Below, one piece after another: positions 51,449-60,452 of a stretch of 64,000 nucleotides of DNA (the first letter of the stretch is position 1; each line of letters begins with the position of its first letter). The DNA lies in the NCBI GenBank assembly GCA_052168355.1, contig JBQLZQ010000030.1:29533-93532 (forward strand), given 5' to 3'. The notes under the pieces are model-generated. The model was not told the origin of the DNA and made no database searches. It saw only the letters and a program-made list of their open reading frames with translations. The position numbers were made by a program, and so were the translations under genes. This stretch comes from JBQLZQ01 sp052168355. GTDB lineage: Bacteria > Pseudomonadota > Alphaproteobacteria > DSM-16000 > Inquilinaceae.

Positions 51449-52248
51449 CCGCCGCATCGGCTGCCGCCCTGGCCGAGCCCGGCCCGGTGCTTGAGGTCAG
51501 GGGGCTTTACAAATCCTTTGGAGCCGTCACCGCCTGCCGGGATGTGTCGTTCGACGTCTATCCCGGCGAGGTGTTGGGCATCGTCGGTGAATCGGGATCG
51601 GGCAAGACCACCCTGCTGCACTGCCTGGCTGGGCGCCTGGCGCCGACGGGAGGGCTGGTGGCGTTCGACCGCGACGGAAGCGGGCCTGCGGATATCTACG
51701 GGGTGCCTGAACCCGACCGGCGCCGGATGCAGCGCACCGAATGGGGGTTCGTGCATCAGAACCCGCGCGACGGATTGCGCATGGGGGTCAGCGCCGGCGC
51801 CAATATCGGCGAGCGTCTGATGGCCTCCGGGGCGCGTCACTATGGCGATATCCGGGATGCCGCGACGGAGTGGCTGGCGCGGGTTGAGATCGATCCGGGC
51901 CGGATCGACAACAGGCCGGACACCTTTTCCGGCGGCATGCAGCAGCGCTTGCAAATCGCCCGCAACCTCGTCACCAATCCCAGGCTGGTGTTCATGGACG
52001 AACCGACCGGGGGGCTCGACGTGTCTGTCCAGGCCCGCCTGCTCGATCTGGTCCGTGGGCTGGTGCGGCGGCTGGGGGTCACCGTGGTCCTGGTGACCCA
52101 CGATCTGGGCGTGGCGCGGCTTTTGGCCGATCGGCTTCTGGTGATGAAGGACGGAACTGTCGTGGAATCGGGACTGACGGATCAGGTTCTTGACGACCCC
52201 CAGCACGGGTACAGCCAGCTTCTGGTATCCGCGGTGCTGCAGCCATGA
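51445..52248 (+). CDS. phnK: C-P lyase-associated ABC protein PhnK
   Basis: A 267-residue ABC ATPase with Walker A GESGSGKTT, the long insertion after the Walker A region (RTEWGFVHQNPRDGLRM), signature FSGGMQQRLQIAR, Walker B VFMDEPTGGLD and H-loop VTHDLGVARLL. Like E. coli PhnK it lacks a membrane partner and binds the C-P lyase core. ATGA overlap with phnL. Confidence 0.94.
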   Translation: MTAASAAALAEPGPVLEVRGLYKSFGAVTACRDVSFDVYPGEVLGIVGESGSGKTTLLHCLAGRLAPTGGLVAFDRDGSGPADIYGVPEPDRRRMQRTEWGFVHQNPRDGLRMGVSAGANIGERLMASGARHYGDIRDAATEWLARVEIDPGRIDNRPDTFSGGMQQRLQIARNLVTNPRLVFMDEPTGGLDVSVQARLLDLVRGLVRRLGVTVVLVTHDLGVARLLADRLLVMKDGTVVESGLTDQVLDDPQHGYSQLLVSAVLQP

Positions 52249-52967
52249 GTGCGTCGAACCTGGGGGTTGGGCCGGTCATGATCGCGGTCGAAGGGCTCGA
52301 CAAGACCTTCACCTTGCACAACCAGGGCGGGACCCGCATCCCGGTTCTGTCAAAGGCGGCGCTGACCGTCCGTGCCGGCGAATGCGTGGTCCTGGGCGGG
52401 CCGTCGGGCAGTGGCAAAAGCTCCCTTATGCGCAGCCTTTACGGCAATTACCTGCCCAGTGGCGGGCGCCTGTCGGTGTGCCATGAGGGGCGGATGATCG
52501 ATCTGGCGACCGCGTCGCCGCGCCTGCTTCTGGCCGTACGGCGGCGGACGGTCGGCTATGTCAGCCAGTTCCTGCGCGTCATTCCCAGGGTGCCGACCCT
52601 GGATATCGTCGCCGAACCGTTGCGCGATGCCGGCCTGCCGCAAGACCGGGCCGAGGCGGAGGCCGCGCGCCTGCTGACCCGGCTCAACCTGCCGGAACGT
52701 CTGTGGCGGCTTCCGCCCGCCACCTTTTCCGGCGGCGAACAGCAACGGGTCAACATCGCCCGCGGCTTTGCCCGCCCGTTCCCGATCCTGCTGCTCGACG
52801 AGCCCACGGCCTCCCTCGACGCCGACAACCGTCAGGTGGTGGTCGGCTTGATCGGCGAGGCCCTGGAACGGGGCGCGGCGATCGTCGGCATCTTTCACGA
52901 CCGCGACGTGCGCGACGCGGTGGCCACCCGCGTGCTCGACGTCACCCGCTACCGGGCGGCCGCATGA
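52245..52967 (+). CDS. phnL: C-P lyase-associated ABC protein PhnL
   Basis: A 240-residue ABC ATPase: Walker A GPSGSGKSS, the PhnL-specific KTFTLHNQGGTRIPVL (residues about 20-35), signature FSGGEQQRVNIARGF and Walker B ILLLDEPTASLD. PhnL is needed for the nucleoside phosphonylation step with PhnI. It overlaps phnM by four bases. Confidence 0.94.
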   Translation: MSASNLGVGPVMIAVEGLDKTFTLHNQGGTRIPVLSKAALTVRAGECVVLGGPSGSGKSSLMRSLYGNYLPSGGRLSVCHEGRMIDLATASPRLLLAVRRRTVGYVSQFLRVIPRVPTLDIVAEPLRDAGLPQDRAEAEAARLLTRLNLPERLWRLPPATFSGGEQQRVNIARGFARPFPILLLDEPTASLDADNRQVVVGLIGEALERGAAIVGIFHDRDVRDAVATRVLDVTRYRAAA

Positions 52968-54112
52968 TGGCGGTCGAACGTACCCTCACCAACGCCCGCA
53001 TCGTCACCCCGGACGAAGAATTCGCCGGCACGGTGCACATCAGCGACGGCGCCATCGCCGATGTGGCCCGGGGGCCGGTGGCGTTGGCGGCGGCGGAGGA
53101 TCTGGACGGCGACTATCTGATCCCCGGCCTCATCGACCTGCACACCGACAACCTGGAAAAGCACTTCGCGCCGCGGCCCAACGTTCAATGGCACAGCGTG
53201 ACCGCCGCCATGGCCCACGACGCCCAGGTCGCCGGGGCCGGCATCACCACGGTCTACGATTCCCTGGCCCTGGTCGGCGGCCGCAACGGCGCCGACCGTC
53301 AGGAAACGTTGAAGCCGATGGTCGACGGCCTGCGCTACGCCACCCAGGAAGGCATGCTGCGGGCCGATCATTTTCTCCATTTGCGCTGCGAGGTCACCGA
53401 ACCCACCATCCTGGCGCTGCTGGAACCCCACCTCGACGATCCGCTGCTGCGGTTCATCTCGGTCATGGACCACACACCAGGGCAGCGCCAGTTCTCCAAC
53501 GTCGGGCAGTGGCGGGCCACCCACAAGGCGCTGTTCGGCTATTCGGAGGAAGACATGGACCGGGTGCTGCGCGAGCGGCGCGCGGCGCAGGAGACCTATG
53601 CGCCCGACCATCAGCGGCGCGTTGCCGCCGAGGCCCAGGCGCGGTCCCTGCCGTTGGCCAGCCATGACGATGAAAGCGTGGCCCATGTCGAGGAAGCGGC
53701 GGCGCTGGGGATCGGCATTTCCGAGTTTCCGGTGACGATGGAGGCGGCCCGCGCCGCCCGCGCCCATGGCATGAGCATCCTGATGGGATCGCCGAACCTG
53801 GTCCGGGGCGGGTCCCATTCCGGCAACGTGTCCGCCGCCGAACTGGCGCGCGAGGGGTTGATCGACATCTTCGCGTCGGACTATGTCCCGGTCAGCCTGC
53901 TGCACGCCGCGCTGATGCTGACCGGCGCCAGCCACGGCTATGCCTTGCCCGCCGCCGTGGCGACCGTGACCCACAATCCGGCCCGGGCGGCCGGGCTGAC
54001 CGATCGCGGCGGGGTGACGGCGGGTCTTCTGGCCGATCTCGTGCGGTTCCGCATGGTCGGCGACCTTCCCGTGGTCCGGGCCGTCTGGCGGCGCGGCCGG
54101 CGCGTCGCGTAG
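52964..54112 (+). CDS. phnM: RPnTP hydrolase PhnM (diphosphatase)
   Basis: A 382-residue amidohydrolase-fold enzyme: metal ligands in PGLIDLHTDNLEKHF (about residues 57-71) and SHDDES, and the C-terminal FASDYVPVSLLHAA. It removes diphosphate from the ribose triphosphate phosphonate, giving ribose 1-phosphonate 5-phosphate for PhnJ. It follows phnL in the same direction as in most C-P lyase operons. Confidence 0.95.
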   Translation: MMAVERTLTNARIVTPDEEFAGTVHISDGAIADVARGPVALAAAEDLDGDYLIPGLIDLHTDNLEKHFAPRPNVQWHSVTAAMAHDAQVAGAGITTVYDSLALVGGRNGADRQETLKPMVDGLRYATQEGMLRADHFLHLRCEVTEPTILALLEPHLDDPLLRFISVMDHTPGQRQFSNVGQWRATHKALFGYSEEDMDRVLRERRAAQETYAPDHQRRVAAEAQARSLPLASHDDESVAHVEEAAALGIGISEFPVTMEAARAARAHGMSILMGSPNLVRGGSHSGNVSAAELAREGLIDIFASDYVPVSLLHAALMLTGASHGYALPAAVATVTHNPARAAGLTDRGGVTAGLLADLVRFRMVGDLPVVRAVWRRGRRVA

Positions 54113-54120
54113 CGTAGCGC

Positions 54121-54828
54121 ATGGCGGGTTCGACGGGCGGCGCCCGCTACGCCATCTATTTCGCGCCCGATCCCAATTCGGCGCTGGCCATGTTCGGCCG
54201 CGACTGGCTGGGTCTGGACCCCGCGACCGGCGGGACGGGATCGCGGCCGGCCATCGACGGGCTGACACCCGACCGTTTGGCGGAGATCACGGCATCGGCC
54301 CGGCACTACGGGTTTCACGCCACCCTCAAGGCGCCGTTCGCCCTGGCACCGGGCACCGATCTGGCTTCGTTGAAAGCAGCGTTCCTGGCCTTCGCCGACC
54401 GGCGTCGCGCCTTCCAGGCGCCGCCCCTGACGCTGGGCGACCTCGACGGCTTTCTGGCCCTGGTCTTGAGCGCGCCGTGTCCGGACATGGACCGGCTGCA
54501 CCGGGACTGCGTGGACCGCTTCGACCGGTTCCGCGCCCCGCCGACCACGGCCGAGCTGGACAAGCGGCGCGGCGGCGGTCTCACGCCCTACCAGGAGTCG
54601 ATGCTCGACCGCTGGGGGTACCCTTACGTCATGGAGGATTTCCGGTTCCACATGACGCTGACCGTCCGCCTGGCCGAACCGGAACGGACCCTGCTGCGCG
54701 CCGCCCTGAAGGAACGGTCGGCGGCGGTGACCGCCGATCCGTTGCCCGTGACCGCCCTTTGTCTGTTTGCCCAACCCGGCCGCGACCGGCCCTTCAGCGA
54801 GATCGCGCGCTACCCTCTTTCGGCCTGA
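54121..54828 (+). CDS. DUF1045 protein, putative 2H phosphoesterase
   Basis: A 235-residue protein of the DUF1045 family found in alphaproteobacterial phn operons. Two H-x-T motifs, H66-A-T68 (GFHATLKAPF) and H177-M-T179 (FRFHMTLTVRL), are those of the 2H phosphoesterase superfamily, which opens cyclic phosphodiesters. No phnP is seen here; PhnP hydrolyses the ribose 1,2-cyclic phosphate formed by PhnJ, and this protein is a good candidate to replace it (inference). It lies eight bases after phnM. Its last 19 bases overlap the end of convergent phnN. Confidence 0.85.
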   Translation: MAGSTGGARYAIYFAPDPNSALAMFGRDWLGLDPATGGTGSRPAIDGLTPDRLAEITASARHYGFHATLKAPFALAPGTDLASLKAAFLAFADRRRAFQAPPLTLGDLDGFLALVLSAPCPDMDRLHRDCVDRFDRFRAPPTTAELDKRRGGGLTPYQESMLDRWGYPYVMEDFRFHMTLTVRLAEPERTLLRAALKERSAAVTADPLPVTALCLFAQPGRDRPFSEIARYPLSA

Positions 54829-55379
54829 GCCAGGAGAATATCGACCAGACGGACGATACCGCGTTCCAGCGGTCCGTCATTGGCCAGTTCGATCACGTCA
54901 GGGGCGTCGCTGGAAAACGCGACGGTCCGCGCCAGCCGCGCGGCTACCGCCTCCGCCGTTTCCCGGCCGCGCGCCGCCAGCCGACCGGCCAGGATGTGAT
55001 CCGGGGCGGTGACATGAACGATGGCGACGCGCGGAAACCGCGCCCGTGCGTCGGCGATCGCCTGGCGCGACAGATTGACCACGGCCACGCCGCCCGTGTG
55101 AACGGCTTCGAGGGCCGAGGCGGGTACGCCATAGCACAGGCCATGGGCGCGCCATGACAGGCAGAAGGCGCCGTTCTGCTCCGCCGTCTTGAAACTGGCC
55201 GGCGACAGGGCGCGGTGTCGTTCGCCACCCGCCGTTTCCGGCCGGGTGATGACCCGGCGGGGAAAGTGAAACCGGCCGTCGCGGCTCAGAGCCCGCGCCG
55301 CCCCGTCGATCAGGCTGTCCTTGCCGACGCCGCTGGGGCCGACGACGGGGACCAGGACTCCTTTTGAGCCCGCCGTCAC
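54810..55379 (-). CDS. phnN: Ribose 1,5-bisphosphate phosphokinase PhnN
   Basis: A 189-residue P-loop kinase of the guanylate kinase type: Walker A GPSGVGKDSL (residues about 13-22), RRVITRPETAGGERH and WRAHGLCYGVP. It phosphorylates ribose 1,5-bisphosphate to PRPP, the last step of the C-P lyase route. The GTG at 55379 overlaps the stop of the acyltransferase gene (GTGA). Confidence 0.92.
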   Translation of the reverse strand: MTAGSKGVLVPVVGPSGVGKDSLIDGAARALSRDGRFHFPRRVITRPETAGGERHRALSPASFKTAEQNGAFCLSWRAHGLCYGVPASALEAVHTGGVAVVNLSRQAIADARARFPRVAIVHVTAPDHILAGRLAARGRETAEAVAARLARTVAFSSDAPDVIELANDGPLERGIVRLVDILLAQAERG

Positions 55380-56050
55380 CGACGGTGCTTCTCGACAAAG
55401 GCGGCGGCGTCCAGGGTGCGCAGGTCGCGCAGCGCCCCGGCCAGCCGATCGCGGGACCAGTCCCACCAGGCGATGGCCAGCAATCCCTCGGCGATCGACG
55501 GATCGAAGCGCTGGCGCAGCGGCCGGGCCGGCACGCCCGCGACGATGGCGAAAGGCATCACGTCCCTGGTCACAACGGCGCCGGCCCCCACGCACGCCCC
55601 GGTGCCGATCGTGACGCCGGGCATGATTGTGGCGCCGTGACCGATCCAGACATCGTGCCCCAGCACCACCTTGTGGTCGCGGCGCCAGGCGAAAAACGCC
55701 TCGTCGTCCTGGTCGGCGAGGCCGTAGGACCGGCTGCGATAGGTGAAATGGTGCAGGGCGGCGCGCCATGTCGGATGGTTGCCGGGGTTGAGCCGTGTGT
55801 GCGCGGCAATGGAACAGAAGCGGCCGATGTCCGCATGGATGATGCTGGCGTCGTTGACGACGTAGCTGTAGGCGCCGAACCGCGTTTCCGCCATGGTCGT
55901 GCGCGCGCCCACGGCGGTCCAAGGCCCCAGGGTGCTGTCGCGCACGGACGCCGTCGGGTCGACGAGGGGCGCCTCGCCAAGCGCGCCGGCGGCGGTGTCG
56001 TTGGGGCCGGAGTTGACGATCGCCGTGCCGGGGTCGGGCGCTGTGGTCAT
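55376..56050 (-). CDS. Hexapeptide-repeat acyltransferase of phosphonate operons
   Basis: A 224-residue left-handed beta-helix protein of the chloramphenicol acetyltransferase/CatB-like class; repeats include AVGARTTMAETRFGAYSYV and the CatB-type VVLGHDVWIGHGATIMPGV and GAVVTRDVMPFAIVAGVPA. The class is common in phosphonate loci and may acetylate aminophosphonates, as PhnO does by a different fold (inference). The ATG at 56050 is preceded by AGGACAG. Operon with phnN, transcribed against phnG-M. Confidence 0.88.
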   Translation of the reverse strand: MTTAPDPGTAIVNSGPNDTAAGALGEAPLVDPTASVRDSTLGPWTAVGARTTMAETRFGAYSYVVNDASIIHADIGRFCSIAAHTRLNPGNHPTWRAALHHFTYRSRSYGLADQDDEAFFAWRRDHKVVLGHDVWIGHGATIMPGVTIGTGACVGAGAVVTRDVMPFAIVAGVPARPLRQRFDPSIAEGLLAIAWWDWSRDRLAGALRDLRTLDAAAFVEKHRR

Positions 56051-56089
56051 GATCTGTCCTGGGTTCGGGCCATGGATCAATTACGATAT

Positions 56090-56101
56090 TAGTATAGGTG
56101 A
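56090..56101. promoter_or_regulatory. Possible second PhnF-like site
   Basis: TAGTATAGGTGA shares the TNGTATAG part of the PhnF site (8 of 12 positions) and lies about 40 bases before the acyltransferase-phnN start, in an AT-rich stretch (56085-56160). The match is weaker than the site before phnG. Confidence 0.3.
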
Positions 56102-56212
56102 AGAATGGTTCGTTATCTATTGATATCACTAGAATAATTAAGGAGTATTTCGGTTTGATTGCGGTTCGGTGACCATGGACCGGAACCGGCCGCGCCGCGC
56201 CGCTTGCGGCCA

Positions 56213-56443
56213 TCACCGCCGCCAGAACGGCGTGCTCGCCTCGCGCCTTGCGTCTTCCCGCGACTTGCCGATATCGGCCAGAAGGCGGTCGTCGAGACGG
56301 CGCAGGGCCCGGCGCTGCCGCCGTCGGTCGTTCCACCGTGACAGGGTGTGCACCACCGCCCGCGGGACGGAAAAAAAGACCGGCCCGATCCGGTTTCGCG
56401 TTGAAGAATGCCGACGGGTGAACAGGGATCCGAACCAGGCCAT
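56213..56443 (-). CDS. DUF1127 family small protein
   Basis: A 76-residue basic protein whose C-terminal half (WNDRRRQRRALRRLDDRLL, then ADIGKSREDARRE) is the DUF1127/YjiS domain. The N-terminal half is hydrophobic to amphipathic. Some alphaproteobacterial DUF1127 proteins have been linked to phosphate metabolism, which would suit the location beside phn genes; for this protein it is inference. GGGGG precedes the ATG. Confidence 0.8.
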   Translation of the reverse strand: MAWFGSLFTRRHSSTRNRIGPVFFSVPRAVVHTLSRWNDRRRQRRALRRLDDRLLADIGKSREDARREASTPFWRR

Positions 56444-56577
56444 CGTATGCCCCCATAAGAAAAGGGGCGACGCTTGACCCTGACGGGGGCTGACCGGGCG
56501 GTCACCAAGGCCCGATGCGGGTTATCTTACACCGATGCCGGACGGCGGCAAGGCGCTGGGCTGGAAGTGCCGGTCGC

Positions 56578-57507
56578 TCAAGCGGCTTTCTCGGAGCCCG
56601 GATCGCCGCTACCGGCGGCACGTTCGATAAGCTCGACATGGCGCCGGGCCACGGCCAGACAATCGTCCATCTCCGACCACCAGCGCGACGGCAACTCGAT
56701 GGTCATTACGGTGCCCGGCCGGAAGGGAAGCTGCGGCAGCAGCGCGGCCCACGGGATATCGCCCCAGCCGAGCGGCAGGTGCAGATCACCCAGCCCATAG
56801 GCCAGCCGTTCCGACAGCGTATGGGTGGGGATGGTGTTGGGGCGGCCGAAGCTGTCGTGGACGTGCAGATGGTTGACGAACGGCGCGAACCGGCACAGCG
56901 CATCCAGATAGGGGATGCCCAGGAATGTTGTGTGGATATAGGCGTGGCTGAAATCCAGGGTGCCGCAGACATTGGGATGGTCGACGGCGGCGACGGTATC
57001 GGCGATCTCCGCCGGCCCGGGGACATAGCGATCGGCGCTCTCGGTAAAGATGTTCTCCACACAGATGCGCACGCCATGCTTTTCGGCCACCGGGGCCAGC
57101 CGCTTGAGGGCGTCCCTCTCGCACTCCAGGGCCCGGCGGATCAGCGCCGCCTCGCCGGCCGGTGCGAACCCGGCATGATGCACCAGGACCGTGGATCCGA
57201 CCGCCGCGCACAGCTCAAGCATCGCGGTCGCGACGGCCATGTGCCGGTCCAGATGGACCTCGTCCATCAGGTTGACGCACAGGGCCCCGGGCACCGTGTA
57301 GCGCAACTCATGGCGGGCGCACAGTTCGATCAGGGTCTTGGCCCGCGGCCAGTGAACGCGCCCGTTGGCGATGACGTCCTCCGCACACAGGGCCAATTCG
57401 GCGAAATCGGCCCCGCTTTCGGCAATCCGGCCCAGGGACCGGTCCAGATTGTCCGCGTCGCCGCGGTTGTCGCCGGTGCTAAAACCGATGCCTTCGATGA
57501 TCGCCAT
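56578..57507 (-). CDS. Sugar phosphate isomerase/epimerase family protein (AP endonuclease 2-like TIM barrel)
   Basis: A 309-residue TIM-barrel protein. Metal-binding residues typical for the family are visible: VHHAGF near residue 111, CVENIFTES near 149, LDFSHAYIH near 184, HLHVHDSFGR near 212, and the last Glu in MTIELPSRWW. The ATG at 57507 has GGAGGA upstream. Such enzymes isomerize sugars or cleave related carbon skeletons. It lies directly downstream of the importer genes and may act on part of the imported compound, such as a glyceryl or sugar phosphonate (inference). Confidence 0.8.
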   Translation of the reverse strand: MAIIEGIGFSTGDNRGDADNLDRSLGRIAESGADFAELALCAEDVIANGRVHWPRAKTLIELCARHELRYTVPGALCVNLMDEVHLDRHMAVATAMLELCAAVGSTVLVHHAGFAPAGEAALIRRALECERDALKRLAPVAEKHGVRICVENIFTESADRYVPGPAEIADTVAAVDHPNVCGTLDFSHAYIHTTFLGIPYLDALCRFAPFVNHLHVHDSFGRPNTIPTHTLSERLAYGLGDLHLPLGWGDIPWAALLPQLPFRPGTVMTIELPSRWWSEMDDCLAVARRHVELIERAAGSGDPGSEKAA

Positions 57508-57587
57508 GGATCGTCTCCTCCGTTCGGCGGGTTGGGGGTTTTGCATCACCCGGACGGTAGCGTGGTCAAGGGGCACGGCGATGACGG

Positions 57588-57603
57588 CCGGATGAATATC
57601 CGG
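57588..57603 (-). terminator. Small hairpin after the importer operon
   Basis: CCGGAT and ATCCGG pair around a 4-base GAAT loop just downstream of the ATPase stop at 57611. It may be a weak end of the leftward importer transcript; the stem is short. Confidence 0.3.
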
Positions 57604-57610
57604 TTGCGCC

Positions 57611-58666
57611 TTAAGGCCGGATGGGCAGCACCCAGCCGTCGCGAACGGTCACGACCAGATCGGGACCGGGTGGCGGCGCGCCGTCGACGCCGAAGGTGAA
57701 GGCGATGTCCGGCTGGGCCACGGGCCGGACGCTCAACCGCGTTTGCGCGCCCTGGAAGACCGCGTCGACGAGGGTGACGGGAATACCGGCGCCGGTGATC
57801 GGCGACAGATCCTCGCCGCGCAGACAGGCCAGCCGCGCCCCCGGTGTCGGGTCGTCGGCCCGCAGGCTGACGTCGTGACCCCACAGGCTGGCACGCACCC
57901 GCGCCGGCCCGTCGGCGCCCAGCACCTCGACGGGAACCACCATGCCCTTGCCGATGAATTCGGCGACCGCCCGGGTTCGCGGGCGGCGGTAAAGCGTCTG
58001 CGGATCGGCGATCTGGTCGACCCGGCCCTCGCGCAACACCGCGATACGGTCGGCCAGCGCCATCGCCTCGGCCTGATCGTGGGTGACGTAGATCATGGTC
58101 GCGCCGGTGGCCTTGTGAAAGGTGCGGAACTCGGTCTGCATGGAGTCGCGAAGATGGATGTCGAGGTTGGCCAGCGGTTCGTCCATCAGCACCAGGGCAG
58201 GGTCCACGGCCAGGCACCGCGCCAGGGCGACGCGCTGACGCTGGCCGCCGGACAGGGATGCGGGCCGCCGGTCCGCCAGATCGGCCAGACCCACCGCCGC
58301 CAGTGCTTCGCCGACCTTACGCCGCCGTTGGCTGCGCGACAGGCCGCGTACTTTCAGGGCATAGCCGACATTGGCCGCGACATCCATATGGGGCCACAAG
58401 GCGTAGTTCTGGAACACCATGGCGATCCGCCGTGCTTCCGGCGGCATGTGGACGGACGGGCCGGACATGGTCGCGCCGCCGATGGCGATACTCCCGGAAT
58501 CGGCCGTTTCGAACCCGGCGATCAGACGCAGAAGGGTGGTCTTGCCGCACCCCGACGGACCGAGAAGCGCCAGGAACTCCCCGGGACCGACGGACAGGGT
58601 CACGTCGTCGACGGCGGCGGTGTCCCCGAACCGCTTGTGGAGGCCGGTCAGGGTCACGCCTGCCAC
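57611..58666 (-). CDS. ABC ATP-binding protein, FbpC/aminoethylphosphonate type
   Basis: A 351-residue ATPase with Walker A GPSGCGKTT (about residues 38-46), Q-loop FQNYALWPHM, signature LSGGQRQRVALARC, Walker B LVLMDEPLANLD and H-loop VTHDQAEAM, then a TOBE-like domain. The GTG at 58666 overlaps the permease gene by 13 bases; a second GTG at 58657 would give the GTGA overlap. This class drives ferric iron, thiamine and 2-aminoethylphosphonate importers; the phn locus favours a phosphonate. Confidence 0.9.
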   Translation of the reverse strand: MAGVTLTGLHKRFGDTAAVDDVTLSVGPGEFLALLGPSGCGKTTLLRLIAGFETADSGSIAIGGATMSGPSVHMPPEARRIAMVFQNYALWPHMDVAANVGYALKVRGLSRSQRRRKVGEALAAVGLADLADRRPASLSGGQRQRVALARCLAVDPALVLMDEPLANLDIHLRDSMQTEFRTFHKATGATMIYVTHDQAEAMALADRIAVLREGRVDQIADPQTLYRRPRTRAVAEFIGKGMVVPVEVLGADGPARVRASLWGHDVSLRADDPTPGARLACLRGEDLSPITGAGIPVTLVDAVFQGAQTRLSVRPVAQPDIAFTFGVDGAPPPGPDLVVTVRDGWVLPIRP

Positions 58667-60405
58667 GGCAGGGTCCCGCGCGGAAACTTGGCGGCATGGG
58701 CAAACGCCGTCGCCGTCAGGGCCATCGCCAGGACGACACCGACGCTGAGCATGGCGACGGAAGCGGCGGCCGTGGAATTGCCCTCGTCGTAAAGCGAGAA
58801 AACGACCACACCCAGCGTTTCGTGACCCGCCGACCACAGCAGCGCCGACACGGTCAGCTCGTTGAAGGCGGTCAGGAACACCAGCAGACCGCCGGCCGCC
58901 GCCGCCGGCGCGACCAGCGGCAGGGTGACGGTCATCATGCGCCGCAGGGGCCCGGCGCCGGCGATCTGCGCCGCTTCCTCCAGTTCACGGGCCAGCACCA
59001 TCATCCCGGCCATGGTCGGCCGCAGTGCCAAAGCCAGGAACCGTCCGAGATATGCGGCCAGGAGAATCCAGAACGTCCCGTACAGCCCGATCCCCAACAC
59101 CGGCAGCGGCCGCAGGAACACCAGGATGAAGGCGATGGCCAGCACGATCCCGGGCAGGGCGAAGGGGGCGTCGGCAACCAGATCGAGCACCCGCGCCCAC
59201 CGCGACCGGCGGATCAGAACCGCGTGGGCCAGCGGCACGCTGATGGCCACCGACGCAAGGGCCGCCGCGCCGGCCAGAAGCGCGCTGTTGACGAAGGCGC
59301 GCTGTGCCGCCTGATGCCCGAACAGGACATAGACATAGTTTTCGATGGTGGCCGTCTCCCGCGTCAGGGCGACGCCAAGGGCGGGGATCAGCGAGGTGGT
59401 GGCCAGGGCCGCCAGCGGCAGGATCGTGACGCACAGCAGCACGATCCAGACGACCGCCTCCACCGGCCGCCGCCAGCCTCCCAAGCGAAAGATCAGACCG
59501 TCCGACCCCGACCGGTCCAGGGCAACGCGCGGGCCGCGATTGGCCCAGGCCTGGGCGCCCAGACCCACGGCAGCCATCCCGGCCAGAACCAGCGCCAGGG
59601 CGGCCACTTCGCCCAGCACCGACGGACCGAAACCGTTCAGCCGCTGATAGATCAGGGTGGTCAGCATGGTGTAGCGCGCCGGAATGCCCAGCAAGGCGGG
59701 AATGCCGAAATTGCCGATGGCCGACACGAAGGCCAGCGCCATTCCCGCGACCATGGCCGGACCCAGAAGAGGCAGGACGATGGTGAAGACGACGCGCAAC
59801 GGTCGGGCGCCGGCCGCGCGGGCGGCCTCGATCAGGGCGTCCGGCAGTCCGCGCAGCCCGGCCCGTACGGCCAGGAAGGCCATGGCGGCGTGCTCGACGC
59901 CCATCAACAGGATGATGCCCTCGCGGGAATAGAGCGGGTTGCGACTGCCGGCCTCCGGGGCCAGTCCCAGCGGCGCCAGCACCGGGCTCGACGGGCCCAG
60001 CAGCTGAAGCCAGGCGATGGCCGTGATCTGGGCCGGGATCAGGATCGGCATCAGCAGCAGGAAGACCAGCGCCGGCTTGCACCTAAGATCGGTCAGGCCG
60101 ATGACCAGCGCCATCCCGCCGCCCAGGGTCAGGGCGACCAGGGACGATGCCACACCGGCTTCAAGGGTATGCCATGCGGCCCGGCCCGCCGACCGGGACG
60201 ACAGGACCTCGACGATCAGGCTCAGACGACCTTCGCCCGCCGGGTTCAGCGCCTCCATGAACAGGCGCGCCAGGGGCCACGCGCAGAACAGGACGATGTA
60301 CAGGGCGACGAGAGCCAGAAGCGCCCGGTTCATGTCGAAGAAACCGGGCACTCGGCCCCGTCGGCCGTCTTCGGAGCCCCGATAGGCGGCGGCCGGAGCC
60401 GTCAC
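58654..60405 (-). CDS. ABC permease with two fused permease halves (FbpB/PhnU-V type)
   Basis: A 583-residue permease with about twelve membrane segments made of two fused permease halves, each with an EAA loop (DALIEAARAAGARPLRVVF and ELEEAAQIAGAGPLRRMMT). The duplicated form is the normal one for FbpB-type importers of iron and some aminoethylphosphonate systems. The GTG start at 60405 is the most upstream good candidate; the first membrane segment begins near residue 26. Confidence 0.9.
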   Translation of the reverse strand: MTAPAAAYRGSEDGRRGRVPGFFDMNRALLALVALYIVLFCAWPLARLFMEALNPAGEGRLSLIVEVLSSRSAGRAAWHTLEAGVASSLVALTLGGGMALVIGLTDLRCKPALVFLLLMPILIPAQITAIAWLQLLGPSSPVLAPLGLAPEAGSRNPLYSREGIILLMGVEHAAMAFLAVRAGLRGLPDALIEAARAAGARPLRVVFTIVLPLLGPAMVAGMALAFVSAIGNFGIPALLGIPARYTMLTTLIYQRLNGFGPSVLGEVAALALVLAGMAAVGLGAQAWANRGPRVALDRSGSDGLIFRLGGWRRPVEAVVWIVLLCVTILPLAALATTSLIPALGVALTRETATIENYVYVLFGHQAAQRAFVNSALLAGAAALASVAISVPLAHAVLIRRSRWARVLDLVADAPFALPGIVLAIAFILVFLRPLPVLGIGLYGTFWILLAAYLGRFLALALRPTMAGMMVLARELEEAAQIAGAGPLRRMMTVTLPLVAPAAAAGGLLVFLTAFNELTVSALLWSAGHETLGVVVFSLYDEGNSTAAASVAMLSVGVVLAMALTATAFAHAAKFPRGTLPWQA

Positions 60406-60452
60406 GGGTCCCGACCGTCCGGTGCCGTCATGGTCGGCGACGCGGCTTGGTA

